A DNA stretch of 64,000 bases from Streptacidiphilus sp. P02-A3a (lineage in GTDB: Bacteria; Actinomycetota; Actinomycetes; Streptomycetales; Streptomycetaceae). Under the pieces are notes generated by a model. The model made no database searches. It saw only the letters and a list, made by a program, of their open reading frames with translations, and was not told the origin of the DNA. The stretch lies in contig NZ_CP048289.1 of assembly GCF_014084105.1 (NCBI RefSeq), forward strand, positions 3,109,922 to 3,173,921, in the 5' to 3' direction. Below are positions 55,498-64,000 of the stretch, one piece after another. Positions within the stretch are counted from its first letter, which is position 1, and every line of letters begins with the position of its first letter. The translations under genes and the position numbers were made by a program.

Positions 55498-56865
55498 ATG
55501 AGCACGCGTACCGCAGTCAGCCGTGCGGTGGTGGTCGGCGGGGGGCTGGCCGGGATCACCGCGGCGCTGAGGCTGGCCGACGCGGGGGCGGCGGTCACCC
55601 TGGTCGAGGCCCGGCCCCGGCTCGGCGGCCTGGCCTTCTCGTTCCGGCGGGGCGACCTCTGGGTCGACAACGGCCAGCACGTCTTCCTGCGCTGCTGCAC
55701 GGCCTACCGCGGGCTGTTGCAGCGGCTCGGGGTCAGCGACCAGGTGGAGATCCAGCCCCGGCTCGACGTCCCGGTGTACGACCTGGCCACCGGCCGCCAC
55801 GGCGCGCTGCGCCGGGACCCGCTGCCGGTGCCGCTGCACCTGGGCCGGAGCCTGGCGACCTACCCGCACCTGAGCCTGGCCGAGCGGGTGGCCACCGGCC
55901 GGGCGGCGCTGGCGCTGCGCGGCCTGGACCTGGACGACCCGGCGCTGGACCAGGAGTCCTTCGGCGACTGGCTGGCCCGCCACGGGCAGTCCGACCGCGC
56001 CATCGAGGCGCTGTGGGACCTGGTCGGCGTGGCCACCCTGAACGCCGTCGCCGGGGAGTCCTCGCTGGCGCTGGCGGCGATGGTGTTCAAGACCGGCCTG
56101 CTGTCCGACCCCGGCGCCGCCGACATCGGCTTCGCCAAGGTGCCGCTGGGGGCGCTGCACCACGACGCGGCGCGGGCCGCGCTGGAGCGGGCCGGCGTGC
56201 GGGTGCTGCTGCGCGCCCGGGTCACCGGCACCAAGCCGGCCGAGTCCGGGCGGCACACGGTCCTGGTCGAGGGCGAGCGGCTGGACGACGGCGAGGAGCA
56301 GCTGGCCCCGGCCGACGCGCTGGTGTTCGCGGTGCCCCAGGACGCCGCCTACGAGCTGCTGCCGCCCGGCAGCCTGACTACGCCGCAGCGGCTGCTGGAG
56401 CTCGGCTACGCGCCGATCCTGAACGTGCACGTGCGCTACGACCGGAAGGTCCTGGACCGGCCGTTCCTGGCCGCGCTCGGCTCCCCGGTGCAGTGGGTGT
56501 TCGACCGCACCGCGCACTCCGGGATGACCGGCCCCGGCCAGTACCTGGCGCTGTCCCAGTCGGCGGCCCGGGACGAGATCGACCTGCCGGTCGCCGAGCT
56601 GAGGCGGCGCTACCTGCCCGAGCTGGAGCGCCTGCTGCCCGGTGCGCGCGGCGCCCGGGTCACCGACTTCTTCGTGACCCGGGAGCGCACCGCGACCTTC
56701 GCGCCCGCCCCCGGGTCCGCGCGGCTGCGCCCCGGCGCGGCCACCCGCACCCCGGGCGTGTTCCTGGCCGGTTCGTGGACCGCCACCGGCTGGCCCGCGA
56801 CCATGGAAAGCGCCGTACGCAGCGGGAACGCCGCCGCCCGAGCCGCCCTGGCGGCCGACCAATGA
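55498..56865 (+). CDS. hpnE: Hydroxysqualene dehydroxylase HpnE
   Basis: A 455-aa FAD-dependent amine-oxidase/phytoene-desaturase-fold enzyme that reduces hydroxysqualene to squalene. The dinucleotide fold is VVVGGGLAGITAALRLADAGAAVTLVEA near residues 11-38, and the C-terminal FAD motif is GVFLAGSWTATGWPATMESAVRSG. ATG 55498 has GGGGAGGG upstream. The 85-bp gap after hpnD is the largest inside hpnC-hpnG. Confidence 0.94.
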   Translation: MSTRTAVSRAVVVGGGLAGITAALRLADAGAAVTLVEARPRLGGLAFSFRRGDLWVDNGQHVFLRCCTAYRGLLQRLGVSDQVEIQPRLDVPVYDLATGRHGALRRDPLPVPLHLGRSLATYPHLSLAERVATGRAALALRGLDLDDPALDQESFGDWLARHGQSDRAIEALWDLVGVATLNAVAGESSLALAAMVFKTGLLSDPGAADIGFAKVPLGALHHDAARAALERAGVRVLLRARVTGTKPAESGRHTVLVEGERLDDGEEQLAPADALVFAVPQDAAYELLPPGSLTTPQRLLELGYAPILNVHVRYDRKVLDRPFLAALGSPVQWVFDRTAHSGMTGPGQYLALSQSAARDEIDLPVAELRRRYLPELERLLPGARGARVTDFFVTRERTATFAPAPGSARLRPGAATRTPGVFLAGSWTATGWPATMESAVRSGNAAARAALAADQ

Positions 56866-56895
56866 CGTGTTGACGCAACGGCAGGCAGGTGGGAC

Positions 56896-58020
56896 ATGAC
56901 AGCGACAGCAGCACCCCAGCAGACCAACGGAGAGGGAACCAGCGTGGTTTCGCGCCCCGAACAGGCACAGACGGTCGACCAGGCGGACGTCTCGTCCCTG
57001 CTCGAACGTGGCAGAGCGCTGTGCACCCCGGTCCTGCGGGAGGCGGTGGCCCGGCTGGCCCCGCCGATGGACCGGGTGTCCGCGTACCACTTCGGCTGGA
57101 CCGACGCCGAGGGCAGGCCGACCGAGGGCGACGGCGGCAAGGCGGTCCGGCCCGCGCTGGCGCTGCTCTCCGCCCAGGCGGCGGGGGTACCGGCGGAGAT
57201 CGGCATCCCGGGCGGTGTCGCGGTCGAACTGGTGCACAACTTCTCGCTGCTGCACGACGACCTGATGGACGGTGACGAGCAGCGCCGGCACCGGGCCACG
57301 GTGTGGACGGTGTTCGGTCCGGCCCAGGCGATCCTGGTCGGCGACGCCATGTTCGCGCTGGCCAACGAGGTGCTGCTGGAGGCCGCCGACCTGGGCACCA
57401 CCACCGGCGTGGACGCCGGCCGCGCGGTCCAGCGGCTGACCCTGGCCACCCGCAAGCTGATCGACGGTCAGGCCCAGGACCTCTCCTTCGAGCACCGCGA
57501 CCGGGTCACCGTCGCCGAGTGCCTGGAGATGGAGGGCAACAAGACCGGCGCCCTGCTCGCCGCCTCGGCCTCGGTCGGCGCGGTGCTGGCCGGTATCGAC
57601 GACGCCTCGGCGGACGCCCTGGAGCGCTACGGCTACCACCTGGGCCTGGCCTTCCAGGCGGTGGACGACCTGCTCGGGATCTGGGGCGCGACGGAGGTCA
57701 CCGGCAAGCCGAACTTCGGCGACCTGCGGCAGCGCAAGAAGTCGCTGCCGGTCGCCGCCGCGCTGGCCGCCGACAACGCCGCCTCGCGGCGCTTGGCGGA
57801 GCTGCTGGCCGATCCGGAGGGCCGAGGACACGAGGATGAGGAACAACTCGCGGTCCGCGCGGCTTTGATCGAAGAAGCGGGCGGCCGGGGCTGGACCGCC
57901 GACGAGGCACGACGGCAGCACAAGACGGCGCTGGCAGCGCTGGACGAGGTGCCGATGCCCGTCGGAGTGAGGGACCAGTTCGCCGCGCTCGCCGAATTCG
58001 TCGTGGTCAGGGAGAGGTGA
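56896..58020 (+). CDS. Polyprenyl (probably farnesyl) diphosphate synthase
   Basis: A 374-aa trans-prenyltransferase. The first Asp-rich motif is LLHDDLMDGDEQRRH near residue 119, the second is QAVDDLLGIWG near 255, and GGKAVRPALALL precedes. The two residues at -4 and -5 to the first motif are small-to-medium (Ser-Leu in NFSLLHDD), which leaves product length open. Its place in the operon suggests supply of farnesyl diphosphate to HpnD. A 40-residue disordered N-terminus is present. Confidence 0.92.
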   Translation: MTATAAPQQTNGEGTSVVSRPEQAQTVDQADVSSLLERGRALCTPVLREAVARLAPPMDRVSAYHFGWTDAEGRPTEGDGGKAVRPALALLSAQAAGVPAEIGIPGGVAVELVHNFSLLHDDLMDGDEQRRHRATVWTVFGPAQAILVGDAMFALANEVLLEAADLGTTTGVDAGRAVQRLTLATRKLIDGQAQDLSFEHRDRVTVAECLEMEGNKTGALLAASASVGAVLAGIDDASADALERYGYHLGLAFQAVDDLLGIWGATEVTGKPNFGDLRQRKKSLPVAAALAADNAASRRLAELLADPEGRGHEDEEQLAVRAALIEEAGGRGWTADEARRQHKTALAALDEVPMPVGVRDQFAALAEFVVVRER

Positions 58021-58024
58021 CGCA

Positions 58025-60007
58025 ATGACAGCAACCGCGGACGGCAGGCTCGACCCACAGTACGATCCTGAGCCCGCCGCGGAGAGCACCACTGAGGAGG
58101 CTGAGAGGGACAATCCCGCCTCAGCGACAACGACCGCCGACCTAGCCGCCAGAACACTTGAGCGGGCCGTCGACCATCTGCTCGGACTACAGGACGACGC
58201 CGGTTGGTGGAAGGGCAACCTGGAGACCAACGTCACCATGGATGCCGAGGATCTGCTGCTGCGCCAGTTCCTGGGCATCCGCACCGAGGAGCAGACCCGC
58301 GCCACCGGGGACTGGATCCGCTCGCAGCAGCAGCCGGACGGCACCTGGGCCACCTTCTACGGCGGCCCGCCGGAGCTGTCCGCCACCGTCGAGGCGTACG
58401 TCGCGCTGAAGCTGGCCGGTGACGACCCGCAGGCCCCGCACATGCGGCGGGCCGCCGGCTACGTCCGCGAACACGGCGGGATCGCCGCCTCCCGGGTGTT
58501 CACCCGGATCTGGCTGGCGCTGTTCGGCTGGTGGCCCTGGGACCGGCTGCCGGAGCTCCCGCCGGAGATCATCTTGCTGCCCCGCCAAGTGCCGCTGAAC
58601 ATCTACTCGTTCGGCTGCTGGGCCCGGCAGACCATCGTCCCGCTGACCGTGGTCTCGGCCCACCGGCCGGTCCGCGAGGCGCCGTTCGACCTCACCGAGC
58701 TGCACACGAACCCGGACGACCCGTTCCCCACCCGGCCGTTCGCCGCCCCCTACACCTGGGACGGCGTGTTCGAGCGGCTGGACCGGCTGCTGCACCTCTA
58801 CCACCGGCTCCCGGTCCGGCCGCTGCGGCGCAACGCGCTACAGCAGGCCGCCCGCTGGATCATCGACCGGCAGGAGGCCGACGGCTGCTGGGGCGGCATC
58901 CAGCCGCCGGCCGTGTACTCGCTGATCGCCCTGCACCTGCTCGGCTACGAGCTCGACCACCCGGTGATGAAGGCCGGCCTGGCGGCCTTCGACAACTTCA
59001 CCGTGCACACCGACGAGGGCCACCGCTGGATCGAGGCCTGTCAGTCCCCGGTCTGGGACACCTGCCTGGCGGCCATCGCGCTCAGCGACGCCGGTCTGCC
59101 CCGGGACCACCCGGCGCTGGTCCGGGCCGCCGACTGGATGCTCGACGAGGAGATCACCAAGCGCGGCGACTGGGCCGTGCAGCGGCCCAAGCTCGGGGCC
59201 GGGGGCTGGGCCTTCGAGTTCGACAACGACAACTACCCGGACATCGACGACACCGCCGAGGTGGTGCTGTCGCTGCGCCGGATCAAGCACCCCGACCCGG
59301 GCCGGATCGACGCCGCCGTCCGGCGCGGCATCGAGTGGACGCTCGGCATGCAGTCCAAGAACGGCGCCTGGGCCGCCTTCGACGTCGACAACACCAGCAC
59401 CCTGCCGAACAAGCTGCCGTTCTGCGACTTCGGCGAGGTGATCGACCCGCCGTCGGCCGACGTCACCGCGCACGTGGTGGAGATGGCCGCCGGGGCGGGC
59501 ATGGCCAACGACCCGAGGATCCGCCGGGGCATCGAGTGGCTGCTGCGCGAGCAGGAGGAGGACGGCTCCTGGTTCGGCCGCTGGGGCACCAACTACATCT
59601 ACGGCGTGGGCTCGGTGCTGCCCGCGCTGGCCGAGGCCGGGATCCCGGACTCGCACCCGGCGGTCCGGCGCGCGGTGCGCTGGCTGGAACGGCACCAGAA
59701 CGCCGACGGCGGCTGGGGCGAGGACATGCGCTCCTACACCGACCGCAGCTGGGCCGGGCGGGGGACCTCCACCGCCTCGCAGACCGCCTGGGCGCTGATG
59801 GCGCTGCTGGCGGCGGGGGAGCGCGGCGCGGCCGTGGACCGGGGCGTGCGCTGGCTCGCCGCGACCCAGCTGCCCGAGGGCACCTGGGACGAGCCGGAGT
59901 TCACCGGGACCGGCTTCCCGTGGGACTTCTCCATCAACTACAACCTCTACCGGCTGGTCTTCCCGGTCACCGCGCTGGGCCGCTACCTCGGGCGGTCCGG
60001 GGGATGA
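58025..60007 (+). CDS. shc: Squalene-hopene cyclase
   Basis: A 660-aa triterpene cyclase that turns squalene into hopene and hopanol at the membrane. The catalytic acid motif is DIDDTA at residues 406-411. Repeated QW motifs are seen (QDDAGWWKGN, QQPDGTWATFYGG, QEADGCWGGI, QSKNGAWAAFD, QEEDGSWFGRWG, QNADGGWGED, QLPEGTWDEPEFTG). The first 40 residues are an acidic, Thr-rich extension. It overlaps hpnG by 4 bp. Confidence 0.97.
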   Translation: MTATADGRLDPQYDPEPAAESTTEEAERDNPASATTTADLAARTLERAVDHLLGLQDDAGWWKGNLETNVTMDAEDLLLRQFLGIRTEEQTRATGDWIRSQQQPDGTWATFYGGPPELSATVEAYVALKLAGDDPQAPHMRRAAGYVREHGGIAASRVFTRIWLALFGWWPWDRLPELPPEIILLPRQVPLNIYSFGCWARQTIVPLTVVSAHRPVREAPFDLTELHTNPDDPFPTRPFAAPYTWDGVFERLDRLLHLYHRLPVRPLRRNALQQAARWIIDRQEADGCWGGIQPPAVYSLIALHLLGYELDHPVMKAGLAAFDNFTVHTDEGHRWIEACQSPVWDTCLAAIALSDAGLPRDHPALVRAADWMLDEEITKRGDWAVQRPKLGAGGWAFEFDNDNYPDIDDTAEVVLSLRRIKHPDPGRIDAAVRRGIEWTLGMQSKNGAWAAFDVDNTSTLPNKLPFCDFGEVIDPPSADVTAHVVEMAAGAGMANDPRIRRGIEWLLREQEEDGSWFGRWGTNYIYGVGSVLPALAEAGIPDSHPAVRRAVRWLERHQNADGGWGEDMRSYTDRSWAGRGTSTASQTAWALMALLAAGERGAAVDRGVRWLAATQLPEGTWDEPEFTGTGFPWDFSINYNLYRLVFPVTALGRYLGRSGG

Positions 60008-60603
60008 CCGCCGAGCCGCAGGGCCCGCTGCTGCTCGCCTGCGCGCTGGGCGCCGAGCAGTGGGCGCTGCGGCCTGCCGGACGGCTGCCCGGCGTCCGGC
60101 TGCTGCGCACCGGCATGGGCGCGCGCCGCGCCGGACACTCCGTCAGCGCGGCGCTGCGCCAGGGGGCGTACGCCCCCCGCGCATTCCTGTACGCGGGCTT
60201 CGGGGCGGCGGTCGGTCCCGGCCCCTGTTCCGGAGACCTCGTGGTCGCGACCGAGGTGCGCGATACGCTGGGCGAGCCGGTCGGGCTGCCGGGCGGCCGC
60301 CAACTCGCCGACGCCCTGGTCCGCTCCGGCCTCGGCGTCCACAGCGGTCCGCTGTACACGGCCGACCGGATCGTCCGGGGGGAGCAACGAACCGCCCTGC
60401 ACACCGACGGTGTCCTGTGCGTGGACATGGAGACCGCCGCCGCCCTGCGGGCGCTGCCCCCGGGGGTCCCGGTGGCGGCCGTCCGCGTCATCGTCGACAC
60501 CCCGGAACGGGAGCTGCTGCGCCCCGGCACGCTGGTCCACGGCGTGCGGGCCTGGCGGGTCCTGCGCGCCGCCGCCCCCGTGCTCGCCGGCTGGCGTCCC
60601 TGA
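60004..60603 (+). CDS. hpnG: Adenosylhopane nucleosidase/phosphorylase HpnG
   Basis: A 199-aa nucleoside-phosphorylase-fold protein. It keeps LLACALGAEQWAL, the glycine-rich RTGMGARRAGHSV and YAGFGAAVGPGPCSGDLVVA, and the nucleobase/ribose site VLCVDMETAAALRAL. HpnG releases adenine from adenosylhopane to give ribosylhopane. Its substrate is made by HpnH, whose gene should lie next but is missing here. ATG 60004 overlaps the shc stop. Confidence 0.88.
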   Translation: MTAEPQGPLLLACALGAEQWALRPAGRLPGVRLLRTGMGARRAGHSVSAALRQGAYAPRAFLYAGFGAAVGPGPCSGDLVVATEVRDTLGEPVGLPGGRQLADALVRSGLGVHSGPLYTADRIVRGEQRTALHTDGVLCVDMETAAALRALPPGVPVAAVRVIVDTPERELLRPGTLVHGVRAWRVLRAAAPVLAGWRP

Positions 60604-60650
60604 ACCTCTGAACCTCCGCACCCCGCTCTCGGAAAGGACCGGTGCCCGTC

Positions 60651-61808
60651 ATGACCGCGATCTCGCTGGGAATGCCGTCCACCCCGCTCAGGCCGCTCGC
60701 CGTGCGGCGCAAGAGCCGTCAGATCATGGTCGGTTCGGTGCCGGTGGGTGGTGACGCGCCGGTGTCGGTGCAGTCGATGACCACGACGTTGACCTCGGAT
60801 GTGAACGCGACGTTGCAGCAGATCGCGGAGCTGACGGCGTCGGGTTGCCAGATCGTGCGGGTGGCGTGTCCCTCGCAGGACGACGCGGACGCGTTGGCGA
60901 CGATCGCGCGCAAGTCGCAGATCCCGGTGATCGCGGACATCCACTTCCAGCCGAAGTACGTGTTCGCGGCGATCGACGCGGGGTGCGCGGCGGTGCGGGT
61001 GAACCCGGGGAACATCCGGCAGTTCGACGACAAGGTCAAGGAGATCGCGAAGGCGGCGGGGGACGCCGGGGTGCCGATCCGGATCGGGGTGAACGCGGGT
61101 TCGTTGGACCGGCGGCTGCTGGAGAAGTACGGCAGGGCCACGCCGGAGGCGTTGGTGGAGTCGGCGCTGTGGGAGTGCTCGTTGTTCGAGGAGCACGGGT
61201 TCCGGGACATCAAGATCTCGGTGAAGCACAACGACCCGGTGGTGATGATCGCGGCGTACCGGTTGCTGGCGGCGTCGTGTGACTACCCGTTGCACCTGGG
61301 GGTGACCGAGGCGGGTCCGGCGTTCCAGGGGACGATCAAGTCGGCGGTGGCGTTCGGGGCGTTGCTGGCGGAGGGGATCGGGGACACGATCCGGGTCTCG
61401 TTGTCGGCGCCGCCGGCGGAGGAGATCAAGGTGGGGAACCAGATCCTGGAGTCGTTGAACCTGCGGCAGCGGGGTCTGGAGATCGTGTCGTGCCCGTCGT
61501 GCGGGCGGGCGCAGGTGGATGTGTACAAGCTGGCGGAGGAGGTCACCGCGGGGCTTGAGGGGATGGAGGTGCCGTTGCGGGTGGCGGTGATGGGGTGTGT
61601 GGTGAACGGTCCGGGGGAGGCGCGGGAGGCCGACCTGGGGGTGGCGTCGGGCAACGGCAAGGGTCAGATCTTCGTCAAGGGCGAGGTGATCAAGACGGTG
61701 CCGGAGTCGAAGATCGTGGAGACCCTGATCGAGGAGGCCCTGAAGCTGGCAGAAACGATTCAGGCATCCGGCGCGGAGCCCGGCGCCCCGACCGTCGACG
61801 TCCGCTGA
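60651..61808 (+). CDS. ispG: 4-Hydroxy-3-methylbut-2-enyl-diphosphate synthase (IspG/GcpE)
   Basis: A 385-aa iron-sulfur enzyme of the MEP pathway. The TIM-barrel part has [20 protein letters not shown] and [17 protein letters not shown]. The C-terminal cluster-binding cysteines are in [12 protein letters not shown] and [20 protein letters not shown] 60651 gives the usual actinobacterial start [13 protein letters not shown] 60642 is less likely. From about 60720 to 61640 the codons end mostly in G (12 TTG Leu codons, GGG Gly, GCG Ala), unlike the C-ending neighbours. Confidence 0.96.
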   Translation: MTAISLGMPSTPLRPLAVRRKSRQIMVGSVPVGGDAPVSVQSMTTTLTSDVNATLQQIAELTASGCQIVRVACPSQDDADALATIARKSQIPVIADIHFQPKYVFAAIDAGCAAVRVNPGNIRQFDDKVKEIAKAAGDAGVPIRIGVNAGSLDRRLLEKYGRATPEALVESALWECSLFEEHGFRDIKISVKHNDPVVMIAAYRLLAASCDYPLHLGVTEAGPAFQGTIKSAVAFGALLAEGIGDTIRVSLSAPPAEEIKVGNQILESLNLRQRGLEIVSCPSCGRAQVDVYKLAEEVTAGLEGMEVPLRVAVMGCVVNGPGEAREADLGVASGNGKGQIFVKGEVIKTVPESKIVETLIEEALKLAETIQASGAEPGAPTVDVR

Positions 61809-61886
61809 CCCCACCTCACGGCTGAGCCCGCGGCACCGCTGCCAGGACAGCACCCCACCAGCCGCCCCTGTGAACGAAGGTGATCC

Positions 61887-63839
61887 ATGTCTTTGCTGGA
61901 GTCCATCCAAGACCCGGCCGGGCTGCGCGAGCTCCCCGCCGACCAGTTGCCCCGGCTCGCCGAGGAGATCCGAGACTTCCTGATCGAGGCGGTCACCCGG
62001 ACCGGCGGCCACCTCGGGCCGAACCTGGGCGTGGTCGAGCTGACCATCGCGCTGCACCGGGTGTTCGACTCGCCGAGGGACCGGATCCTCTTCGACACCG
62101 GTCACCAGAGCTACGTGCACAAGCTGCTCACCGGCCGCCAGGACTTCAGCCGGCTCAAGTCGCGCGGCGGCCTGTCCGGCTACCCGTCGCGGGCCGAGTC
62201 CGAGCACGACGTGATCGAGAACTCGCACGCCTCCACCGTCCTCGGCTACGCCGACGGCCTGGCCAAGGCCAACGAGATCCGCGGCCTGCGGGACCGGCAC
62301 GTGGTGGCGGTCATCGGTGACGGCGCGCTCACCGGCGGTATGGCCTGGGAGGCGCTGAACAACATCGCCGAGGCCAAGGACCGCCCGGTGATCATCGTGG
62401 TCAACGACAACGAGCGCTCGTACGCCCCCACCATCGGCGGCCTGGCCAACCACCTGGCGACGCTGCGCACCACCCAGGGCTACGAGCGCTTCCTGTCCTG
62501 GGGCAAGGAGGCGCTGCAGCGGACCCCCGGCCTCGGCGGGCCGCTGTACGAGGCGCTGCACGGCGCGAAGAAGGGCTTCAAGGACACCTTCGCCCCGCAG
62601 GGCATGTTCGAGGACCTCGGACTGAAGTACGTCGGCCCGATCGACGGCCACGACGAACAGGCCGTCGAGTCGGCGCTGCGCCGGGCCAGGGGCTTCGGCG
62701 GCCCGGTCATCGTGCACTGCCTCACCGAGAAGGGCCGGGGCTACCGTCCCGCCGAACTCGACGAGGCCGACCACTTCCACCAGGTCGGCGCGATCGACCC
62801 GGTCACCTGCGAACCGCTGACCCCGGCCGGGGGCACCTCCTGGACCTCGGTGCTCGGCAACGAACTGGTCGAGCTCGCCCGTCGGCGGCCGGAGCTGGTC
62901 GCCATCACCGCCGCCATGGGCGCCCCGCTCGGCCTGACCAAGTTCGCCCGGGAGTTCCCCGACCGGTTCTTCGACGTCGGCATTGCCGAGCAGCACGCCG
63001 CGGTCAGCGCGGCCGGGATGGCCACCGGCGGGCTGCACCCGGTGTTCGTGGTCTACGCGACCTTCCTGAACCGGGCCTTCGACCAGGTGCTGATGGACGT
63101 CGCGCTGCACCGCTGCGGCGTCACCTTCGTGCTCGACCGGGCCGGGATCACCGGGACCGACGGCGCCAGCCACAACGGCATGTGGGACATGTCGATCCTG
63201 CAGGTCGTCCCCGGACTGCGGCTGGCCGCCCCGCGCGACGCCGACCAGCTCCGCGCCCAGCTCGCGGAGGCGCTGGAGGTCACCGACGCGCCGACGGTGC
63301 TGCGCTACCCGAAGGCCGTGGTCGGCCCGCCGATCCCGGCGGTGGAGCGCATCGGCGGCGTCGACGTGCTGCTGCGCACCGGCGAGCCCGACCGCGCCCC
63401 CGACCTGCTGCTGGTCGCCGTCGGCACGATGGCCCCGGCCTGCCTGGACGCCGCCGCGCTGCTCACCGCGCACGGCCTGACCGCGACCGTGGTCGACCCG
63501 CGCTGGGTCAAGCCGGTCCCGGCCGCGCTGACCGAACTGGCGGCCGGGCACCGGATGGTGGTCACCGTCGAGGACAACGGCCGGGTCGGCGGCGTCGGCG
63601 CGGCCGTCGCCCAGGCGCTGCGGGACGCCGAGGTCGACGTTCCGACGCGCGAGCTCGGCATTCCGCAGGAGTTCCTGGATCATGCCTCCCGCAGTGAGAT
63701 CCTGGACGAACTCGGCCTGACCGGCCCCGGCATCGCGGCCCTGTGCGCCGGCTTCGCCAAGGCCGCCGGGGCGGGCCGACCGGGAGGCGATCAGGCGGCA
63801 GCCGTGCACAGCGGCTTCGGAGGAGGGGAACCAGCGTGA
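61887..63839 (+). CDS. dxs: 1-Deoxy-D-xylulose-5-phosphate synthase
   Basis: A 650-aa thiamin-diphosphate enzyme that joins pyruvate and glyceraldehyde-3-phosphate, the first MEP step. Landmarks are [20 protein letters not shown], the ThDP/metal motif [16 protein letters not shown], the conserved [15 protein letters not shown] with the catalytic Glu, [18 protein letters not shown] and RYPKAVVG. It lies 78 bp after ispG and overlaps hpnO by 4 bp. It is probably a pathway-dedicated second copy, as Streptomyces usually carries another dxs elsewhere (inference). Confidence 0.96.
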   Translation: MSLLESIQDPAGLRELPADQLPRLAEEIRDFLIEAVTRTGGHLGPNLGVVELTIALHRVFDSPRDRILFDTGHQSYVHKLLTGRQDFSRLKSRGGLSGYPSRAESEHDVIENSHASTVLGYADGLAKANEIRGLRDRHVVAVIGDGALTGGMAWEALNNIAEAKDRPVIIVVNDNERSYAPTIGGLANHLATLRTTQGYERFLSWGKEALQRTPGLGGPLYEALHGAKKGFKDTFAPQGMFEDLGLKYVGPIDGHDEQAVESALRRARGFGGPVIVHCLTEKGRGYRPAELDEADHFHQVGAIDPVTCEPLTPAGGTSWTSVLGNELVELARRRPELVAITAAMGAPLGLTKFAREFPDRFFDVGIAEQHAAVSAAGMATGGLHPVFVVYATFLNRAFDQVLMDVALHRCGVTFVLDRAGITGTDGASHNGMWDMSILQVVPGLRLAAPRDADQLRAQLAEALEVTDAPTVLRYPKAVVGPPIPAVERIGGVDVLLRTGEPDRAPDLLLVAVGTMAPACLDAAALLTAHGLTATVVDPRWVKPVPAALTELAAGHRMVVTVEDNGRVGGVGAAVAQALRDAEVDVPTRELGIPQEFLDHASRSEILDELGLTGPGIAALCAGFAKAAGAGRPGGDQAAAVHSGFGGGEPA

Positions 63840-64000
63840 CCATCGACACGACCGGCACCACCGAGACGTCCGGCGGCGCCGCCGCCGGGGGCGGCTTCGA
63901 CCTGGAGGCCCTGCTCGCCGAGCGCGGCGCGGAGCGCTACCAGCTGCACAGCCAGTACCTGAACCACCAGCTGCCGCGGATGCTGCACACCATCGGCTTC
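63836..64000 (+). CDS. hpnO: HpnO-type class III aminotransferase, N-terminus only
   Basis: The first 55 codons are visible and the gene runs off the window. After a Thr/Gly-rich start, [20 protein letters not shown] and [15 protein letters not shown] match the opening of aminotransferases found at this place in Streptomyces hopanoid clusters, which convert a hopanoid aldehyde to aminobacteriohopanetriol. GTG 63836 is fixed by the GTGA overlap with dxs. The PLP lysine is beyond the edge, so the call rests on context and a short match. Confidence 0.75.
   Translation, partial: MTIDTTGTTETSGGAAAGGGFDLEALLAERGAERYQLHSQYLNHQLPRMLHTIGF

Noticed and set aside
59967-63809. 1280-codon antisense frame opposite hpnG, ispG and dxs
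   Set aside because: It is composition-driven and has no domain; the opposite strand carries three well-supported genes.

Overview
The window is high-GC actinobacterial DNA with strongly C/G-ending codons, frequent GTG and TTG starts and many 4-bp ATGA/GTGA gene overlaps. The gene order alaS-ruvX-mltG-aroE-aroC-aroK-aroB-aroQ-(P-loop gene)-(M24 gene)-efp-nusB is the Streptomyces-type core order, and the hopanoid genes are also of Streptomyces type. The source is therefore very probably a member of Streptomycetaceae (Streptomyces, Kitasatospora or Streptacidiphilus). The genus cannot be settled from the window.

Region 1 (1-12.8 kb) is conserved core. It holds the end of a small gene, alanyl-tRNA synthetase, the RuvX nuclease, the lytic transglycosylase MltG, five shikimate-pathway genes, a P-loop protein, a metal-ligand-depleted M24 peptidase homologue, elongation factor P and NusB. 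A perfect 22-bp hairpin closes it. bldD, the usual neighbour of nusB in Streptomyces, is not here.

Region 2 (12.8-32.7 kb) is accessory. It carries a DHA2-type drug exporter and a SnoaL-like protein divergent from a large ATP-binding LuxR regulator, then SRPBCC and SDR proteins. A two-gene toxin-antitoxin module follows, with a palindrome beside its promoter. Next are a Tat-type lipoprotein deacetylase, a second lipoprotein, an MprF-like lipid aminoacyltransferase, a NarL-type two-component system, a GH42 beta-galactosidase, a methyltransferase and a GntR(YtrA)-ABC transporter operon.

Region 3 (32.7-53.2 kb) starts with a DUF3516 DEAD-box helicase divergent from a redox operon: a CopD-like membrane protein, a sulfite-oxidase-fold molybdoenzyme and a cytochrome b561. 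A near-consensus iron box (DmdR1/IdeR type) lies in the promoter of that operon. Next comes a TetR repressor divergent from an amidohydrolase plus complete Dpp/Opp-type transporter. One perfect 23-bp palindrome contains the -35 hexamers of both directions. Further on are a secreted GH5 (endoglycoceramidase-like) hydrolase, a 90-aa protein, a second SnoaL-like protein, glutamate decarboxylase, a second TetR and a Wzm/Wzt-type polysaccharide or teichoic-acid exporter.

Region 4 (53.2-64 kb) is a hopanoid and MEP-pathway operon: a possible 24-codon leader ORF, hpnC, hpnD, hpnE, a polyprenyl diphosphate synthase, shc, hpnG, ispG, dxs and the start of hpnO. Together these make IPP/DMAPP, couple prenyl chains to squalene, cyclise it to hopene and process the side chain. 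hpnH, which normally sits between hpnG and ispG, is absent. ispG has codon usage sharply unlike its neighbours.

No rRNA, tRNA, CRISPR array or insertion sequence was recognised.
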